Assembly (NCBI GenBank): GCA_900548385.1
Contig: URKJ01000052.1
Span: 1 to 24,968 of the forward strand
Origin: an uncultured bacterium
GTDB taxonomy: Bacteria > Verrucomicrobiota > Lentisphaeria > Victivallales > UBA1829
Length of the DNA stretch: 24,968 nucleotides
Reading direction: 5' to 3'
The notes beneath the pieces were generated by a model, which did no database searches, was not told where the DNA came from, and saw only the letters and a list, made by a program, of their open reading frames with translations. Numbering within the stretch: the stretch's first letter is position 1; the number at the start of each line of letters is the position of its first letter. The position numbers and the translations under genes were made by a program. Positions 15,576 to 23,776 of the stretch are shown here, one piece after another.

Positions 15576-16544
15576 TCAGCCGAACAGAGCCTGTTTCAGT
15601 ACTCCGCACACCTGTGCCGTCGCCGCTTTCGCAGGCTCCGTTCCGGCAAGAGCGTCAAGCATCATGAAATCATGAATGGTGCCATTATAACGGACCGCCG
15701 TCGTGCGGACGCCTGCCTGCATCAGACGGTACGCATATGCTTCACCCTCGTCCCGCAGAACGTCATTCTGCCCGGTCACGACAAACGCTTCCGGCAGACC
15801 GGCCAGCTGTTCCGCGGCTGCACGCAAAGGCGATGCGGTAATCTCGTTCCGGGAAGCGGGATCGGGCGCATAGGCGTCCCAGAACCACTCCATGGCTTTT
15901 TTCGTCAGCCACGGACCATCCGCAAAACTGCGGTACGATTCCGTATCGAATGCCGCGTCCGTCACCGGATAAAGCAAAACCTGAATGCGGATTTCCGGTC
16001 CTTTCTCCGCCTTGGCAAGCAGCGTCAGCGCAGTCGACATATTACCGCCGACACTGTCTCCGGCAACTGCAAGACGGGAAGCGTCCAGCCCCCAGGAATC
16101 CGCATTCTCCGCAACGGCTTTCAGACCGCCGTAAAGCTGGCGGAGCGGAACGGGATACTGTGCTTCCGGCGATGGCGTATAGCTTGGGAACACCAACGCC
16201 GCCCCGGTCCCCGCGACAAGCTCCCGGATCAGACGGTCGTGCGTCTCCCTGCCGCCCATCACCCAGCCGCCGCCATGCGTGTAATAGATCACCGGCAGCC
16301 TGCCGTTCTTTCCGACGGGACGCATGATCCGCAGCGGGATCTCCCCGGAGCAAAGCGGAACCGTCACATCGCGGATCACGACTTCCGGTCTGGCGGTCGG
16401 CGCGGATTGTGCCCGTTCCAGCACATTGCGCGCCTCCTGCGGGGAAAGCGTGTACAGCGGCGGAGCGTTCTGCGCCTCAAGCTGACGGATAAATGTTCCG
16501 GTAGCCGGCGTCAACTGCCAATGATTTGAATTGCGTGTCATCAT
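15576..16544 (-). CDS. Alpha/beta hydrolase, HSL-type esterase/lipase
   Basis: The 322-residue protein matches the hormone-sensitive-lipase (family IV) esterase pattern: oxyanion motif HGGG (90-93), nucleophile elbow GDSVGG (Ser164), Asp261 in TGQNDVLRDEG and His291 in IHDFMM. No signal peptide is present, so it is probably cytoplasmic and acts on short-chain acyl esters. The frame stays open upstream to 16646, but ATG at 16544 is strongly preferred because of the AGGAGGGG ribosome-binding site 5 nt before it; a second ATG follows directly. It is convergent with the amidase. Deacetylation of sugars or xenobiotics is possible, but the substrate cannot be told from sequence. Confidence 0.92.
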   Translation of the reverse strand: MMTRNSNHWQLTPATGTFIRQLEAQNAPPLYTLSPQEARNVLERAQSAPTARPEVVIRDVTVPLCSGEIPLRIMRPVGKNGRLPVIYYTHGGGWVMGGRETHDRLIRELVAGTGAALVFPSYTPSPEAQYPVPLRQLYGGLKAVAENADSWGLDASRLAVAGDSVGGNMSTALTLLAKAEKGPEIRIQVLLYPVTDAAFDTESYRSFADGPWLTKKAMEWFWDAYAPDPASRNEITASPLRAAAEQLAGLPEAFVVTGQNDVLRDEGEAYAYRLMQAGVRTTAVRYNGTIHDFMMLDALAGTEPAKAATAQVCGVLKQALFG

Positions 16545-16796
16545 AATCCCCTCCTTTTCATTGAATGGATGAAAATGGATGGCGGGCCCGACGGGTCCCT
16601 CATCCCCCCTGTCCGCTACCATACCTCCGGAAAGCGGAAAAAACAAACGGAAAAAACGTCCCGGAAGCGGAAACCGGAATAAATATCCGCCGGTTCCGGC
16701 TCAAAAACGGGGAAAGAAAAAACAGAGGTTTTTCCGGAGTGTTCCGCGTCCATACCGGAAACGGGAACAAAAGCGCGATTTTTTCCGGATATGAGG
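16545..16796. other. Purine/pyrimidine-skewed intergenic stretch without a gene
   Basis: This gap between the divergent esterase and small basic protein genes carries purine-rich runs on the plus strand (many GGAAA, AAACGG and CCGGAA words). Open frames cross it on both strands, but they have low-complexity Lys/Arg/Asn-rich translations and no ribosome-binding sites. I find one weak minus-strand promoter candidate and an imperfect GC hairpin around 16580-16600, but no RNA gene I recognise. Confidence 0.5.
16618..16646 (-). promoter_or_regulatory. Weak candidate promoter for the esterase gene
   Basis: On the minus strand TTGTTT (16646-16641) and TATGGT (16623-16618) are separated by 17 bp, giving a leader of about 65 nt before the esterase ATG. 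Both hexamers match consensus only partly, so this is tentative. Confidence 0.3.
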
Positions 16797-16825
16797 TTGA
16801 AAAATCGGAAGAATGCGTATATATT
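16797..16825 (+). promoter_or_regulatory. Promoter of the small basic protein gene
   Basis: TTGAAA (16797-16802) and TATATT (16820-16825) are separated by exactly 17 bp. Transcription would start near 16832, about 36 nt before the ATG. Together with the AAGGAG site and the terminator at 16983, this defines an independent, probably highly expressed transcript of about 170 nt. Confidence 0.75.
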
Positions 16826-16867
16826 TACCGGAAATGCGTAAATCCATATTAATCGAAGGAGTTTCAA

Positions 16868-16975
16868 ATGGGACAGCAGTACAATAAGGTTCAGAAGCGC
16901 GCGCGTCGCAAACGCTACAATGAAAGACTCAAAGCAAGAGTCAAAGCTGCGATCAAAGCCGCAAAGAAGAAATAA
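16868..16975 (+). CDS. 35-residue strongly basic protein, probable nucleic-acid or ribosome binder
   Basis: The product is 35 residues, beginning MGQQYNKV, with 9 Lys, 6 Arg and a single Glu. The centre is an Arg/Lys cluster (KRARRKR, 10-16), and the C-terminal half (LKARVKAAIKAAKKK) would form a basic amphipathic helix. It has a near-consensus AAGGAG at 16855-16860, 7 nt from the ATG, its own promoter and a strong terminator 7 nt after the stop. That tidy architecture argues strongly for a real, abundant product. I have a vague memory of similar MG-x-QYNKV starts in other Verrucomicrobiota/Lentisphaerota but cannot confirm a family. The charge pattern suggests RNA, ribosome or DNA binding; this is inference. 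It is too short for usual gene callers. An RNA-level function of the transcript is an alternative. Confidence 0.8.
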   Translation: MGQQYNKVQKRARRKRYNERLKARVKAAIKAAKKK

Positions 16976-16982
16976 CGGGAAA

Positions 16983-17004
16983 GGCGGGGAAAACCCGCCT
17001 TTTT
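16983..17004 (+). terminator. Intrinsic terminator of the small basic protein gene
   Basis: GGCGGG (16983-16988) pairs with CCCGCC (16994-16999) around a GAAAA loop, with AA before the stem pairing to the first T of a TTTTT tail (17000-17004). It lies 7 nt after the stop codon and insulates the gene from lpxA downstream. Confidence 0.92.
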
Positions 17005-17052
17005 CGTATCTGCAATCAATATCCGTGCGTAATTTTCAGGAATATTCTTATC

Positions 17053-17850
17053 ATGCCACAGATCCATCCTACCGCTGTTGTCGATCCCTCCGCAAAACTC
17101 GCAGATAACGTTGTGATCGGTCCGCATTGCGTTGTTGAACATGACGTCGAAATCGGCGCGGGAACCCGGCTCATGTCGAACGCATTCATCGGCTGCTATA
17201 CCACGATGGGGGAAAACAACCTCGTCTACCCGTTCGCTTCCATCGGATCGGATCCGGAAGATTACGGATTTGACGGCTCTGTCACCTATACCAGAATCGG
17301 CAGCGGAAACCGTTTCCGTGAAGGCGTCACAGTCAACCGTGCCACACACGAAGGAGCTTCCACGGTCATCGGCGACGGCTGTTTCCTGATGGCGAACGCC
17401 CACGTCGCCCACAACTGCAAGGTCGGCAACAACGTAATCATGGTGGTCGGCGCGACGCTCGGCGGCTATGTGGAAGTCGGCGACAAAGCCCTGCTTTCGG
17501 GGCTGATCGCGGTCCATCAGTTCTGCCGGGTCGGACGCATGGCGGTCCTGAGCGGAGTTTCTGCAATCTCGGTTGACCTGCCGCCGTTCATGATCGGAGA
17601 CGGACGCAACGGCGGTATCCGCGGATTCAACATCGTCGGACTGCGCCGCAACGGTTTTTCCGCCGAAACGATCCACGCGATCAAGAAAGTCTATGATATT
17701 TTCTTCCGTCAGGGACTGAATACCAGAAATGCGATTGAACGGACTCTTGCGGAAGTCCCGCAGCTGCCTGAAGTTGTAGAATTTCTTGATTTTGTCCGTT
17801 CCTCCAAACGCGGCATTCTTTCCGGAGACCGTCACGGCCGCCGTTCGTAA
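17053..17850 (+). CDS. lpxA: UDP-N-acetylglucosamine acyltransferase
   Basis: The 265-residue protein has the hexapeptide-repeat left-handed beta-helix of LpxA, which transfers a 3-hydroxyacyl chain from acyl-ACP to UDP-GlcNAc in the first step of lipid A synthesis in the cytoplasm. Seen are the repeats from IHPTAVVDPSAKL on, the GVTVNRATH segment, the AHVAHNC motif with the catalytic-type His120, AVHQFCRVG, and the helical C-terminus from about 192 (NIVGLRRNGF). The length is normal for the family. The only ribosome-binding match is AGGA about 12 nt upstream of the ATG. The gene stands alone, not in the common lpxD-fabZ-lpxA-lpxB order, and follows a terminator by about 50 bp without an obvious promoter. 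It shows that the organism makes lipid A. Confidence 0.95.
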   Translation: MPQIHPTAVVDPSAKLADNVVIGPHCVVEHDVEIGAGTRLMSNAFIGCYTTMGENNLVYPFASIGSDPEDYGFDGSVTYTRIGSGNRFREGVTVNRATHEGASTVIGDGCFLMANAHVAHNCKVGNNVIMVVGATLGGYVEVGDKALLSGLIAVHQFCRVGRMAVLSGVSAISVDLPPFMIGDGRNGGIRGFNIVGLRRNGFSAETIHAIKKVYDIFFRQGLNTRNAIERTLAEVPQLPEVVEFLDFVRSSKRGILSGDRHGRRS

Positions 17851-17859
17851 TCCCGTTCG

Positions 17860-17873
17860 CGCCGGAAACGGCG
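17860..17873. terminator. Small GAAA-loop hairpin between lpxA and uvrC ends
   Basis: CGCCG (17860-17864) and CGGCG (17869-17873) pair around a GAAA tetraloop in the 25-bp gap between the convergent stops of lpxA and uvrC. The stem is stable for its size, but no T tract follows on either strand, so a role in termination or 3'-end protection is only possible. Confidence 0.3.
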
Positions 17874-17875
17874 GC

Positions 17876-19339
17876 TTACTTGTGACTCTGCAGGAAAGCG
17901 TGAACCGTTTCCGCAAACTCAACACCGATGCCGCGGACCCGATCCACGATCTCCGGAACGGAGGCCTTGCGGATCATTGCAACGGAACCGAATTCCCGCA
18001 GCAGAGCATTACGGCGCGTTTCCCCCATGCCGGGAATCTCGTCCAGAAGCGATTCCGAGATTCGCTTGAGGCGGAGCTGACGGTTGTAGGAAACGGCAAA
18101 GCGGTGCGCCTCGTCCCGCAATGCCTGCAGTACTTTCAGCGCCGGACGGTTCCGGTCAAGAACAACCGGCTCACTGCGTCCCGGCAGATAGATCTCCTCA
18201 TTCCGTTTCGCAAGGCCGACAACGGGAAACGGCGGACAGTCGATCGCGACCAGAGCCTCCAGCGCCAGATGAAGCTGCCCTTTTCCGCCGTCCACCATCA
18301 GCAGGTCGGGAAGCGGGCGTTTCTCTTCAAGCAGACGTGAAAAATAGCGTTTAACGACCTCGTTCATCATCGCGAAGTCATTCTGCCCCTCCACGGTTTT
18401 AATGCGGAAACGGCGGTAACTGGATTTATCGGGCCGGCCTTCCCGGAAACAGACAAGACTCGCCACAGCAAACGTCGTTCCAAGGTTGGAAATGTCAAAA
18501 CCGACGATCACAAGCGGCGGTTTCGGCAGCCGGAGCGCCTTGTGCAAGTCGGCAACCGCTTCCATTCCGGCGGCATTCGGCAGCTGGGCATGCTCAAAAC
18601 TCCGGACCCGGTTTCCGCAGAGCGACTGCAGATTCCCCAGAATATCCCGGAACGCCGCCGCTTTCTCAAACTGCCTGGACGCAGCGGCGCTCATCATCTT
18701 CTCTTTCAGCTCTTCCGACACTCCCCGGATATTGCCGTTCAGCACCTCAACCACCTGATCGACGCGCTCCATATATTCCGTATCCGTCACCTCGCCGACA
18801 CACGGGCGGCAGCAGTCGCGGACCGTTCCCGCCATGCAGTGCTTGCGGTCTTCCTCATCCGGCGCAAGGGACTTGCACGAACGCAGACCGAACCGCTTGG
18901 TCAGATATTCGCTCAGTTTGCGCAGAGCGGTTCCGTGCGGAAACGGTCCGAAATAAAGGCAGGCATCCTTCTTCTTGAGACGGGTCAGGCGAATGCGCGG
19001 GAACCGTTCGTTCCGGTCAATCTTCAACATCGGATAACGTTTGTCGTCACGCAGAAGGATATTGTAGTGCGGAGCATATTCTTTGATGAAACGGGACTCC
19101 AGAATCAATGCTTCATCCTCGTTTTTGACAGGGAATATCTCCCAGGTGTCAATGGAATTGATCAGAGACCGTAATTTCGGATCGGCGCGCTGTTCCTGCG
19201 ACGGTTGGAAATAATGCGACATGCGGCGGCGCAGATTCGCCGCCTTTCCCACATAAATCACCGTGCCGAACCGGTCGCGGTAAACATAGACGCCCGGTTT
19301 CGCGGGAATATTGCCGGGACGGAAATCGGAACGCGCCAT
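17876..19339 (-). CDS. uvrC: Excinuclease ABC subunit C, shortened form
   Basis: UvrC makes both incisions around damaged DNA in nucleotide excision repair. Seen in order are the GIY-YIG nuclease (GVYVYRD and VIYVGKA, about 14-95), a Cys cluster (Cys155, 168, 176, 177, 180), the UVR region (about 208-243), the RNase H-like nuclease with the Asp282 (FDIS), Asp350 (VDGGKGQ) and His412 triad, and a helix-hairpin-helix end (about 430-487). At 487 residues it is shorter than the usual 590-620. The gap lies between UVR and FDIS: only about 38 residues, where E. coli has roughly 150. All catalytic residues remain, so it is probably active. It begins 3 bp after the rarA stop and is last in the efflux-repair cluster. 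Confidence 0.94.
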   Translation of the reverse strand: MARSDFRPGNIPAKPGVYVYRDRFGTVIYVGKAANLRRRMSHYFQPSQEQRADPKLRSLINSIDTWEIFPVKNEDEALILESRFIKEYAPHYNILLRDDKRYPMLKIDRNERFPRIRLTRLKKKDACLYFGPFPHGTALRKLSEYLTKRFGLRSCKSLAPDEEDRKHCMAGTVRDCCRPCVGEVTDTEYMERVDQVVEVLNGNIRGVSEELKEKMMSAAASRQFEKAAAFRDILGNLQSLCGNRVRSFEHAQLPNAAGMEAVADLHKALRLPKPPLVIVGFDISNLGTTFAVASLVCFREGRPDKSSYRRFRIKTVEGQNDFAMMNEVVKRYFSRLLEEKRPLPDLLMVDGGKGQLHLALEALVAIDCPPFPVVGLAKRNEEIYLPGRSEPVVLDRNRPALKVLQALRDEAHRFAVSYNRQLRLKRISESLLDEIPGMGETRRNALLREFGSVAMIRKASVPEIVDRVRGIGVEFAETVHAFLQSHK

Positions 19340-19342
19340 CCG

Positions 19343-20647
19343 TCACCCCCGGTTCTTCTGTTTCTCCGCGCGGAGACGGTCCCAATACTGCAAACGGCGC
19401 AAAATCTCACGCTCGAATCCGCGTTCCGGCGGATTGTAGAAACGCTGACGCGGCATGGCGTCCGGGAAATAGTTCTGTCCGGAAAATCCCTCCGGCGTAT
19501 CGTGGTCGTACACATACCCTTTGCCGTAGCCGATCTCTTTCATCAGTCTGGTCGGCGCATTCAGGATGTGCGCGGGCGGCGTCAGCGAAGAAAATTCTTT
19601 TGCCGCCTTGCGCGCCTTGATCCATGCGGTCTCCGCGCTGTTCGATTTCGGAGCGGTCCCCAGATAGACGATCAGTTCCGCAATCGCAATATCGCCCTCC
19701 GGCGATCCGAGACGCTCGTAAGCATCCCATGCGGCAACCGCCATCGGCAGCGCCTGGGGATCGGCAAGGCTCACATCCTCCATCGCAAAACGGGTCAGAC
19801 GGCGCAGCAGATAAAGCGGATCCTCGCCGCCTTCGATCATGCGGGCAGCCCAGTAAAGCGCGGCATCCGTATCCGACCCCCGCAGGGATTTATGAAGCGC
19901 GCTGATCAGGTTGTAATGACCTTCCCGGTCCTTGTCATAAACCGGAGCCCGGTGTTGGACGATCTTTTCCAGTCCGGTGCGGTCCAGCACGCCGTCTTTC
20001 GGCGCAAGGTCATAAATGCTTTCAATAAGATTGATCAGATAACGGCCGTCGCCGTCGGCAAGTTCGCGGACCATCTCGGCGGCGCTCTCGTCGATCGGCA
20101 GCTTGCGGCCGATGATCGTTTCCGCCCGCTTGATGATCTGCTGAAGCGACTCACTGCCGAGCGGCTGCATGACAAACACCTTGCAGCGGGAAAGCAGCGC
20201 GCTGTTCAGTTCAAATGACGGATTTTCCGTCGTCGCGCCGACCAGTGTCACGGTCCCGTTCTCCACATACGGAAGAAAACCGTCCTGCTGGGCGCGGTTG
20301 AAACGGTGGATTTCATCAACGAACAGAAGGGTTCGTTCTCCGTACAGGCGGCGTTTTCCCGCCTCGTCAAACGCTTTGCGCAGATCGGCAATCCCGGAAA
20401 AGACTGCGGAAAGCGCAACGAAATGCATGTCGGTCCCGTTTGCCATCAGCCGCGCAATGGTGGTCTTTCCGCATCCGGGAGGTCCCCAGAGAATAAAGCT
20501 GGAAATCTTTTTCGTCTCCAGCATTTTGCGGATCGGACCGTCCGGACCGATCAGATGCTCCTGCCCGACAATATCGTCGATCGTCTCCGGGCGGAGTTTG
20601 TCCGCAAGCGGACGGTCGGCAAGCTGGGTGAACAGTCCGTCTTCCAT
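19343..20647 (-). CDS. rarA: Replication-associated recombination protein A (AAA+ ATPase)
   Basis: The 434-residue protein matches the RarA/MgsA family, clamp-loader-like AAA+ ATPases that act at stalled forks and single-strand/double-strand junctions. Seen are DKLRPETIDDIVGQEHL (16-32), Walker A GPPGCGKTT (55-63), Walker B LLFVDEIHRF (107-116), sensor GATTENPSFE (137-146), a probable Arg finger in LLSRC (Arg154), the WAARMIEGGEDPLYLLRRL region and the C-terminal YPHD-type signature region (GYVYDHDTPEGF and YFPD). Length is normal. The ATG has AAGG 7 nt upstream. It lies 9 nt after the RND pump gene and 3 nt before uvrC, so all three are probably cotranscribed. Confidence 0.95.
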   Translation of the reverse strand: MEDGLFTQLADRPLADKLRPETIDDIVGQEHLIGPDGPIRKMLETKKISSFILWGPPGCGKTTIARLMANGTDMHFVALSAVFSGIADLRKAFDEAGKRRLYGERTLLFVDEIHRFNRAQQDGFLPYVENGTVTLVGATTENPSFELNSALLSRCKVFVMQPLGSESLQQIIKRAETIIGRKLPIDESAAEMVRELADGDGRYLINLIESIYDLAPKDGVLDRTGLEKIVQHRAPVYDKDREGHYNLISALHKSLRGSDTDAALYWAARMIEGGEDPLYLLRRLTRFAMEDVSLADPQALPMAVAAWDAYERLGSPEGDIAIAELIVYLGTAPKSNSAETAWIKARKAAKEFSSLTPPAHILNAPTRLMKEIGYGKGYVYDHDTPEGFSGQNYFPDAMPRQRFYNPPERGFEREILRRLQYWDRLRAEKQKNRG

Positions 20648-20656
20648 GAATCAGCC

Positions 20657-23600
20657 TTAATGGATCGTCACAGGATTTTCGCGATCCTCTTTCTCCAGCC
20701 GTTTCAGAAGCGCGTTCGGCGACCCCTGCCAGCGAGCCAGAATCAGATAACCGACCGGAACCACAAACAGCGTCAGAATACAGGCGGAGAGTCCGCCGTA
20801 GAATACCACGGCGCCGAGACAGCGGCGGCTCGCGGCTCCGGCCCCCGTCGCCATCAGAAGCGGAATCGCGCCGGCGACCGTTGAAATACCGGTCATCAGG
20901 ATCGGACGGATACGCAGTTTCGCCGCCGTAAACAGCGCTTCTTCAAACGGCACGTCCTCGTCCCGCAGCTGATTGGCGAATTCCACGATCAGAATACCGT
21001 TCTTCGCAGCGAGACCGATCAGCATGATAATACCGATCTGCGTATAGATATTCATTGTGAATCCCATGATATTCAGAGCGGCGATCGCTCCGATCATGCC
21101 GAGCGGAACGGTCAGCATCACAATCAGCGGGCTGATGAAACTTTCAAACTGCGCGCTCAAGGCGAGATAGGAAACGATCAGCGCCAGTACAAAGATAAAC
21201 AGCATTGAGCCGGAAGTCTCTTTCAGCTCTTTCGACTGGTTCTTATAACCGATCTGCGCATATTCCGGCAGATTCTCCCGCACGGTGTTTTCAAGGAAAG
21301 TCAGCACGTCGCTGAGCGCATAACCGGGTCCGACGTTTCCTTGCAGAGTAATTGAACGGACGCGGTTGTAACGGCCAAGCCGTCCGGAGTCGCCGCGTTC
21401 CTCGATCGTCACAAGATTGTCCAGCGGCACAAGGTCGCCGGAATATTTGGAACGCAGATAAATATTGCTGAGATCGCGCGGAGTCGCACGGCTCTCACGC
21501 CCTGCCTGAAGCATGACGTCATACTCCTGTCCGCGGTCAACGAACGTCGTCACCTGCTTTGAACCGAGCATCGTCTCAAGTGTGGTTCCGATGGAAAGTG
21601 CGGAAACGCCGAGCTCCTGCGCCCGCTTGCGGTCCACCGCCACATGCAGCTGCGGCGTCGTCTCCTTGTAATCGTAGTCGATGTCGACGAAACCGGGATA
21701 GGAGCGGCATTTTTCAAGGATGATGTCACGCCATTTGACCAGTTCCTCGTAATCCGGACCGCCGATCACGAACTGCACCGGCGTTCCGAATCCGCCGAGT
21801 CCGCTGGGCAGGAACGGAATCGCATTGATTCCGGGAATTTTCGACAGTTCCGGACGGAGAGAGTTCATGATCTGTTGCGAATTCTGACCACGCGTTCCCC
21901 ACGGACGGAGCTCCAGAATACAGAATCCGGTATTCGCCGCGCCGTCACTTTCGCCGAATGAGGGGATCACAACCATCAGGCTGTTCGCGTTGCCGTCCTC
22001 CACCGGTTTGTAAAGCACGTTCGTCACATCCCCCGCATAATCGTTGATCGCGTAGTAATTGGTTCCTTCCGGTGCAATGATGCGGGTCATGATGACACCG
22101 CGGTCCTCGGTCGGTTCATATTCGGCAGGCAGACGCATCCACCCTGCAACCATCAGAATGCAGATTGCGAAAAAGACTGCCGCGGTAATGATCTTGAACC
22201 GCGCCACAAACCGGAGCGACCGGTCGTAAATCCGTTCGGTAAACGCCATGCAGGCATCCACACAACGGATCAGCCATCCTTTTTCCGATTCGCTCTGCTG
22301 CTTGAGCATCTTGGCACAGAGCATCGGCGTCAGCGTCAGCGCAATGAAACTGGAGAAACAGACCGCAGCGGTCATCGCGACCGCAAACTCGGTAAAGAGC
22401 TTGCCCGTTTTTCCCGCCCAGAGACTGATCGGCATAAACACAGCCGCGAGCACCAGCGTCGTCGCAATCACGGCGAAAATCACCTGATTGGCTCCGCGCG
22501 TCGCCGCCAGAAGCGGTTTTTCCCCCAGAGAAATCCGGCGGTAAATATTTTCCAGCATCACAATCGCGTCGTCCACCACCATACCGATCGCCAGCACCAG
22601 AGCCAGCAATGTCAGCAGATTCACGCTGTAACCGAGTATATAGAGAACGATAAACGTGGCAATCAGCGAGATCGGCACAGTCACCGCCGGGATCAGCGAC
22701 GCCCGCATACTGCCGAGAAACAGAAAGATGATCAACAGCACCAGAACGGCGGAAACAATCAGAGAATCGCGCACTTCCTGAATCGACGCATTGATAAACA
22801 GCGCCTCGTCGCGGATCACCTTCAGTTCCATTCCCTCCGGAAGACCGTTCCGGTTGAGTTCGGCAACCAGCTTCTTGACACCGTCGGAAATCACCAGCGC
22901 GTTGGATTTGGACTGCTTGTAGATACCGAGACCGACCATTGGCTCCTTGTTCGTCATGAAGTTCTGACGCGGACGGCGGGAGTCGATTTTGACTTCCGCA
23001 ACATCGTTCAGGCGCACATAGTTGCCCTCTTTGTCGCGTTTGAGAACCATGTTCCGGAAATCGTCCTCAGTCGCATACTGACGGCGGAGACGGACCGTGA
23101 ATTCACGCTCGGAAGATTCGATTCGCCCGCCGGGATTCTCCACATTTTCCGATTCCAGAATATTGATGATGTCTTCCACGGTCACTCCGCGCGCCGCCAT
23201 TGCCTGACGGTTCAGCCAGATGCGCATGGACTGTTCCTGAGCGCCGAAAATACTCACGCTCGCCACGCCGTCGATCACGGAAAAACGGTCCACGAGATAC
23301 CGGTCGGCGTAGTCGGTAAGTTCCATGCGGCTCATATTGGAAGAGGTCAGCGCAAGGATCATCACCGGGCTTCCGCTGGAGTCGTATTTGGCGACGACCG
23401 GAGAATCCGCATCGTCGGGAAGTTTCTTGAGAATGCGGCTGACCTTGTCGCGGACGTCGTTCGCGGCGGCGTCAATATCACGTTCCACCTTGAATTCAAG
23501 AGTCACACGGGAACGACCGTCGCGGCTGACGGAGGAAATCGTATCCAACCCCTCAATCCCCGCCACGGCATCCTCAATGAGCTGTGTAATCTTGGTTTCG

Positions 23601-23776
23601 ACGACGTTGGAAGACGCGCCGTCATAGGTTGTGTCGATGGAAATGGTCGGCACATCAATATCGGGGTATTCGCGTACCGCCATGCGGTTCAGGCAGATAA
23701 AGCCGAACACCACCAGCAGAAGCATGAATACGATGGTCGCGACCGGACGGACGACGGAGAACTGGCAGATCGTCAT
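20657..23776 (-). CDS. RND-family inner-membrane efflux transporter (AcrB-like)
   Basis: The 1039-residue protein has the hydrophobic/amphiphilic-efflux RND layout: TM1 at about 8-28, a large periplasmic loop, TM2-6 from about 338 with LALVLAIGMVVDDAIVMLEN, a second periplasmic loop and TM8-12. Proton-relay residues are present: Asp402 and Asp403 in TM4, and Lys925 in LAAKNGILIVEFANQL of TM10. It would export drugs, lipids or other amphiphiles with proton uptake, working with the adaptor encoded just upstream and an outer-membrane TolC-type channel. No such channel gene is in the window. It overlaps the adaptor gene by ATGA. The family is certain; the substrate is unknown. Confidence 0.95.
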   Translation of the reverse strand: MTICQFSVVRPVATIVFMLLLVVFGFICLNRMAVREYPDIDVPTISIDTTYDGASSNVVETKITQLIEDAVAGIEGLDTISSVSRDGRSRVTLEFKVERDIDAAANDVRDKVSRILKKLPDDADSPVVAKYDSSGSPVMILALTSSNMSRMELTDYADRYLVDRFSVIDGVASVSIFGAQEQSMRIWLNRQAMAARGVTVEDIINILESENVENPGGRIESSEREFTVRLRRQYATEDDFRNMVLKRDKEGNYVRLNDVAEVKIDSRRPRQNFMTNKEPMVGLGIYKQSKSNALVISDGVKKLVAELNRNGLPEGMELKVIRDEALFINASIQEVRDSLIVSAVLVLLIIFLFLGSMRASLIPAVTVPISLIATFIVLYILGYSVNLLTLLALVLAIGMVVDDAIVMLENIYRRISLGEKPLLAATRGANQVIFAVIATTLVLAAVFMPISLWAGKTGKLFTEFAVAMTAAVCFSSFIALTLTPMLCAKMLKQQSESEKGWLIRCVDACMAFTERIYDRSLRFVARFKIITAAVFFAICILMVAGWMRLPAEYEPTEDRGVIMTRIIAPEGTNYYAINDYAGDVTNVLYKPVEDGNANSLMVVIPSFGESDGAANTGFCILELRPWGTRGQNSQQIMNSLRPELSKIPGINAIPFLPSGLGGFGTPVQFVIGGPDYEELVKWRDIILEKCRSYPGFVDIDYDYKETTPQLHVAVDRKRAQELGVSALSIGTTLETMLGSKQVTTFVDRGQEYDVMLQAGRESRATPRDLSNIYLRSKYSGDLVPLDNLVTIEERGDSGRLGRYNRVRSITLQGNVGPGYALSDVLTFLENTVRENLPEYAQIGYKNQSKELKETSGSMLFIFVLALIVSYLALSAQFESFISPLIVMLTVPLGMIGAIAALNIMGFTMNIYTQIGIIMLIGLAAKNGILIVEFANQLRDEDVPFEEALFTAAKLRIRPILMTGISTVAGAIPLLMATGAGAASRRCLGAVVFYGGLSACILTLFVVPVGYLILARWQGSPNALLKRLEKEDRENPVTIH

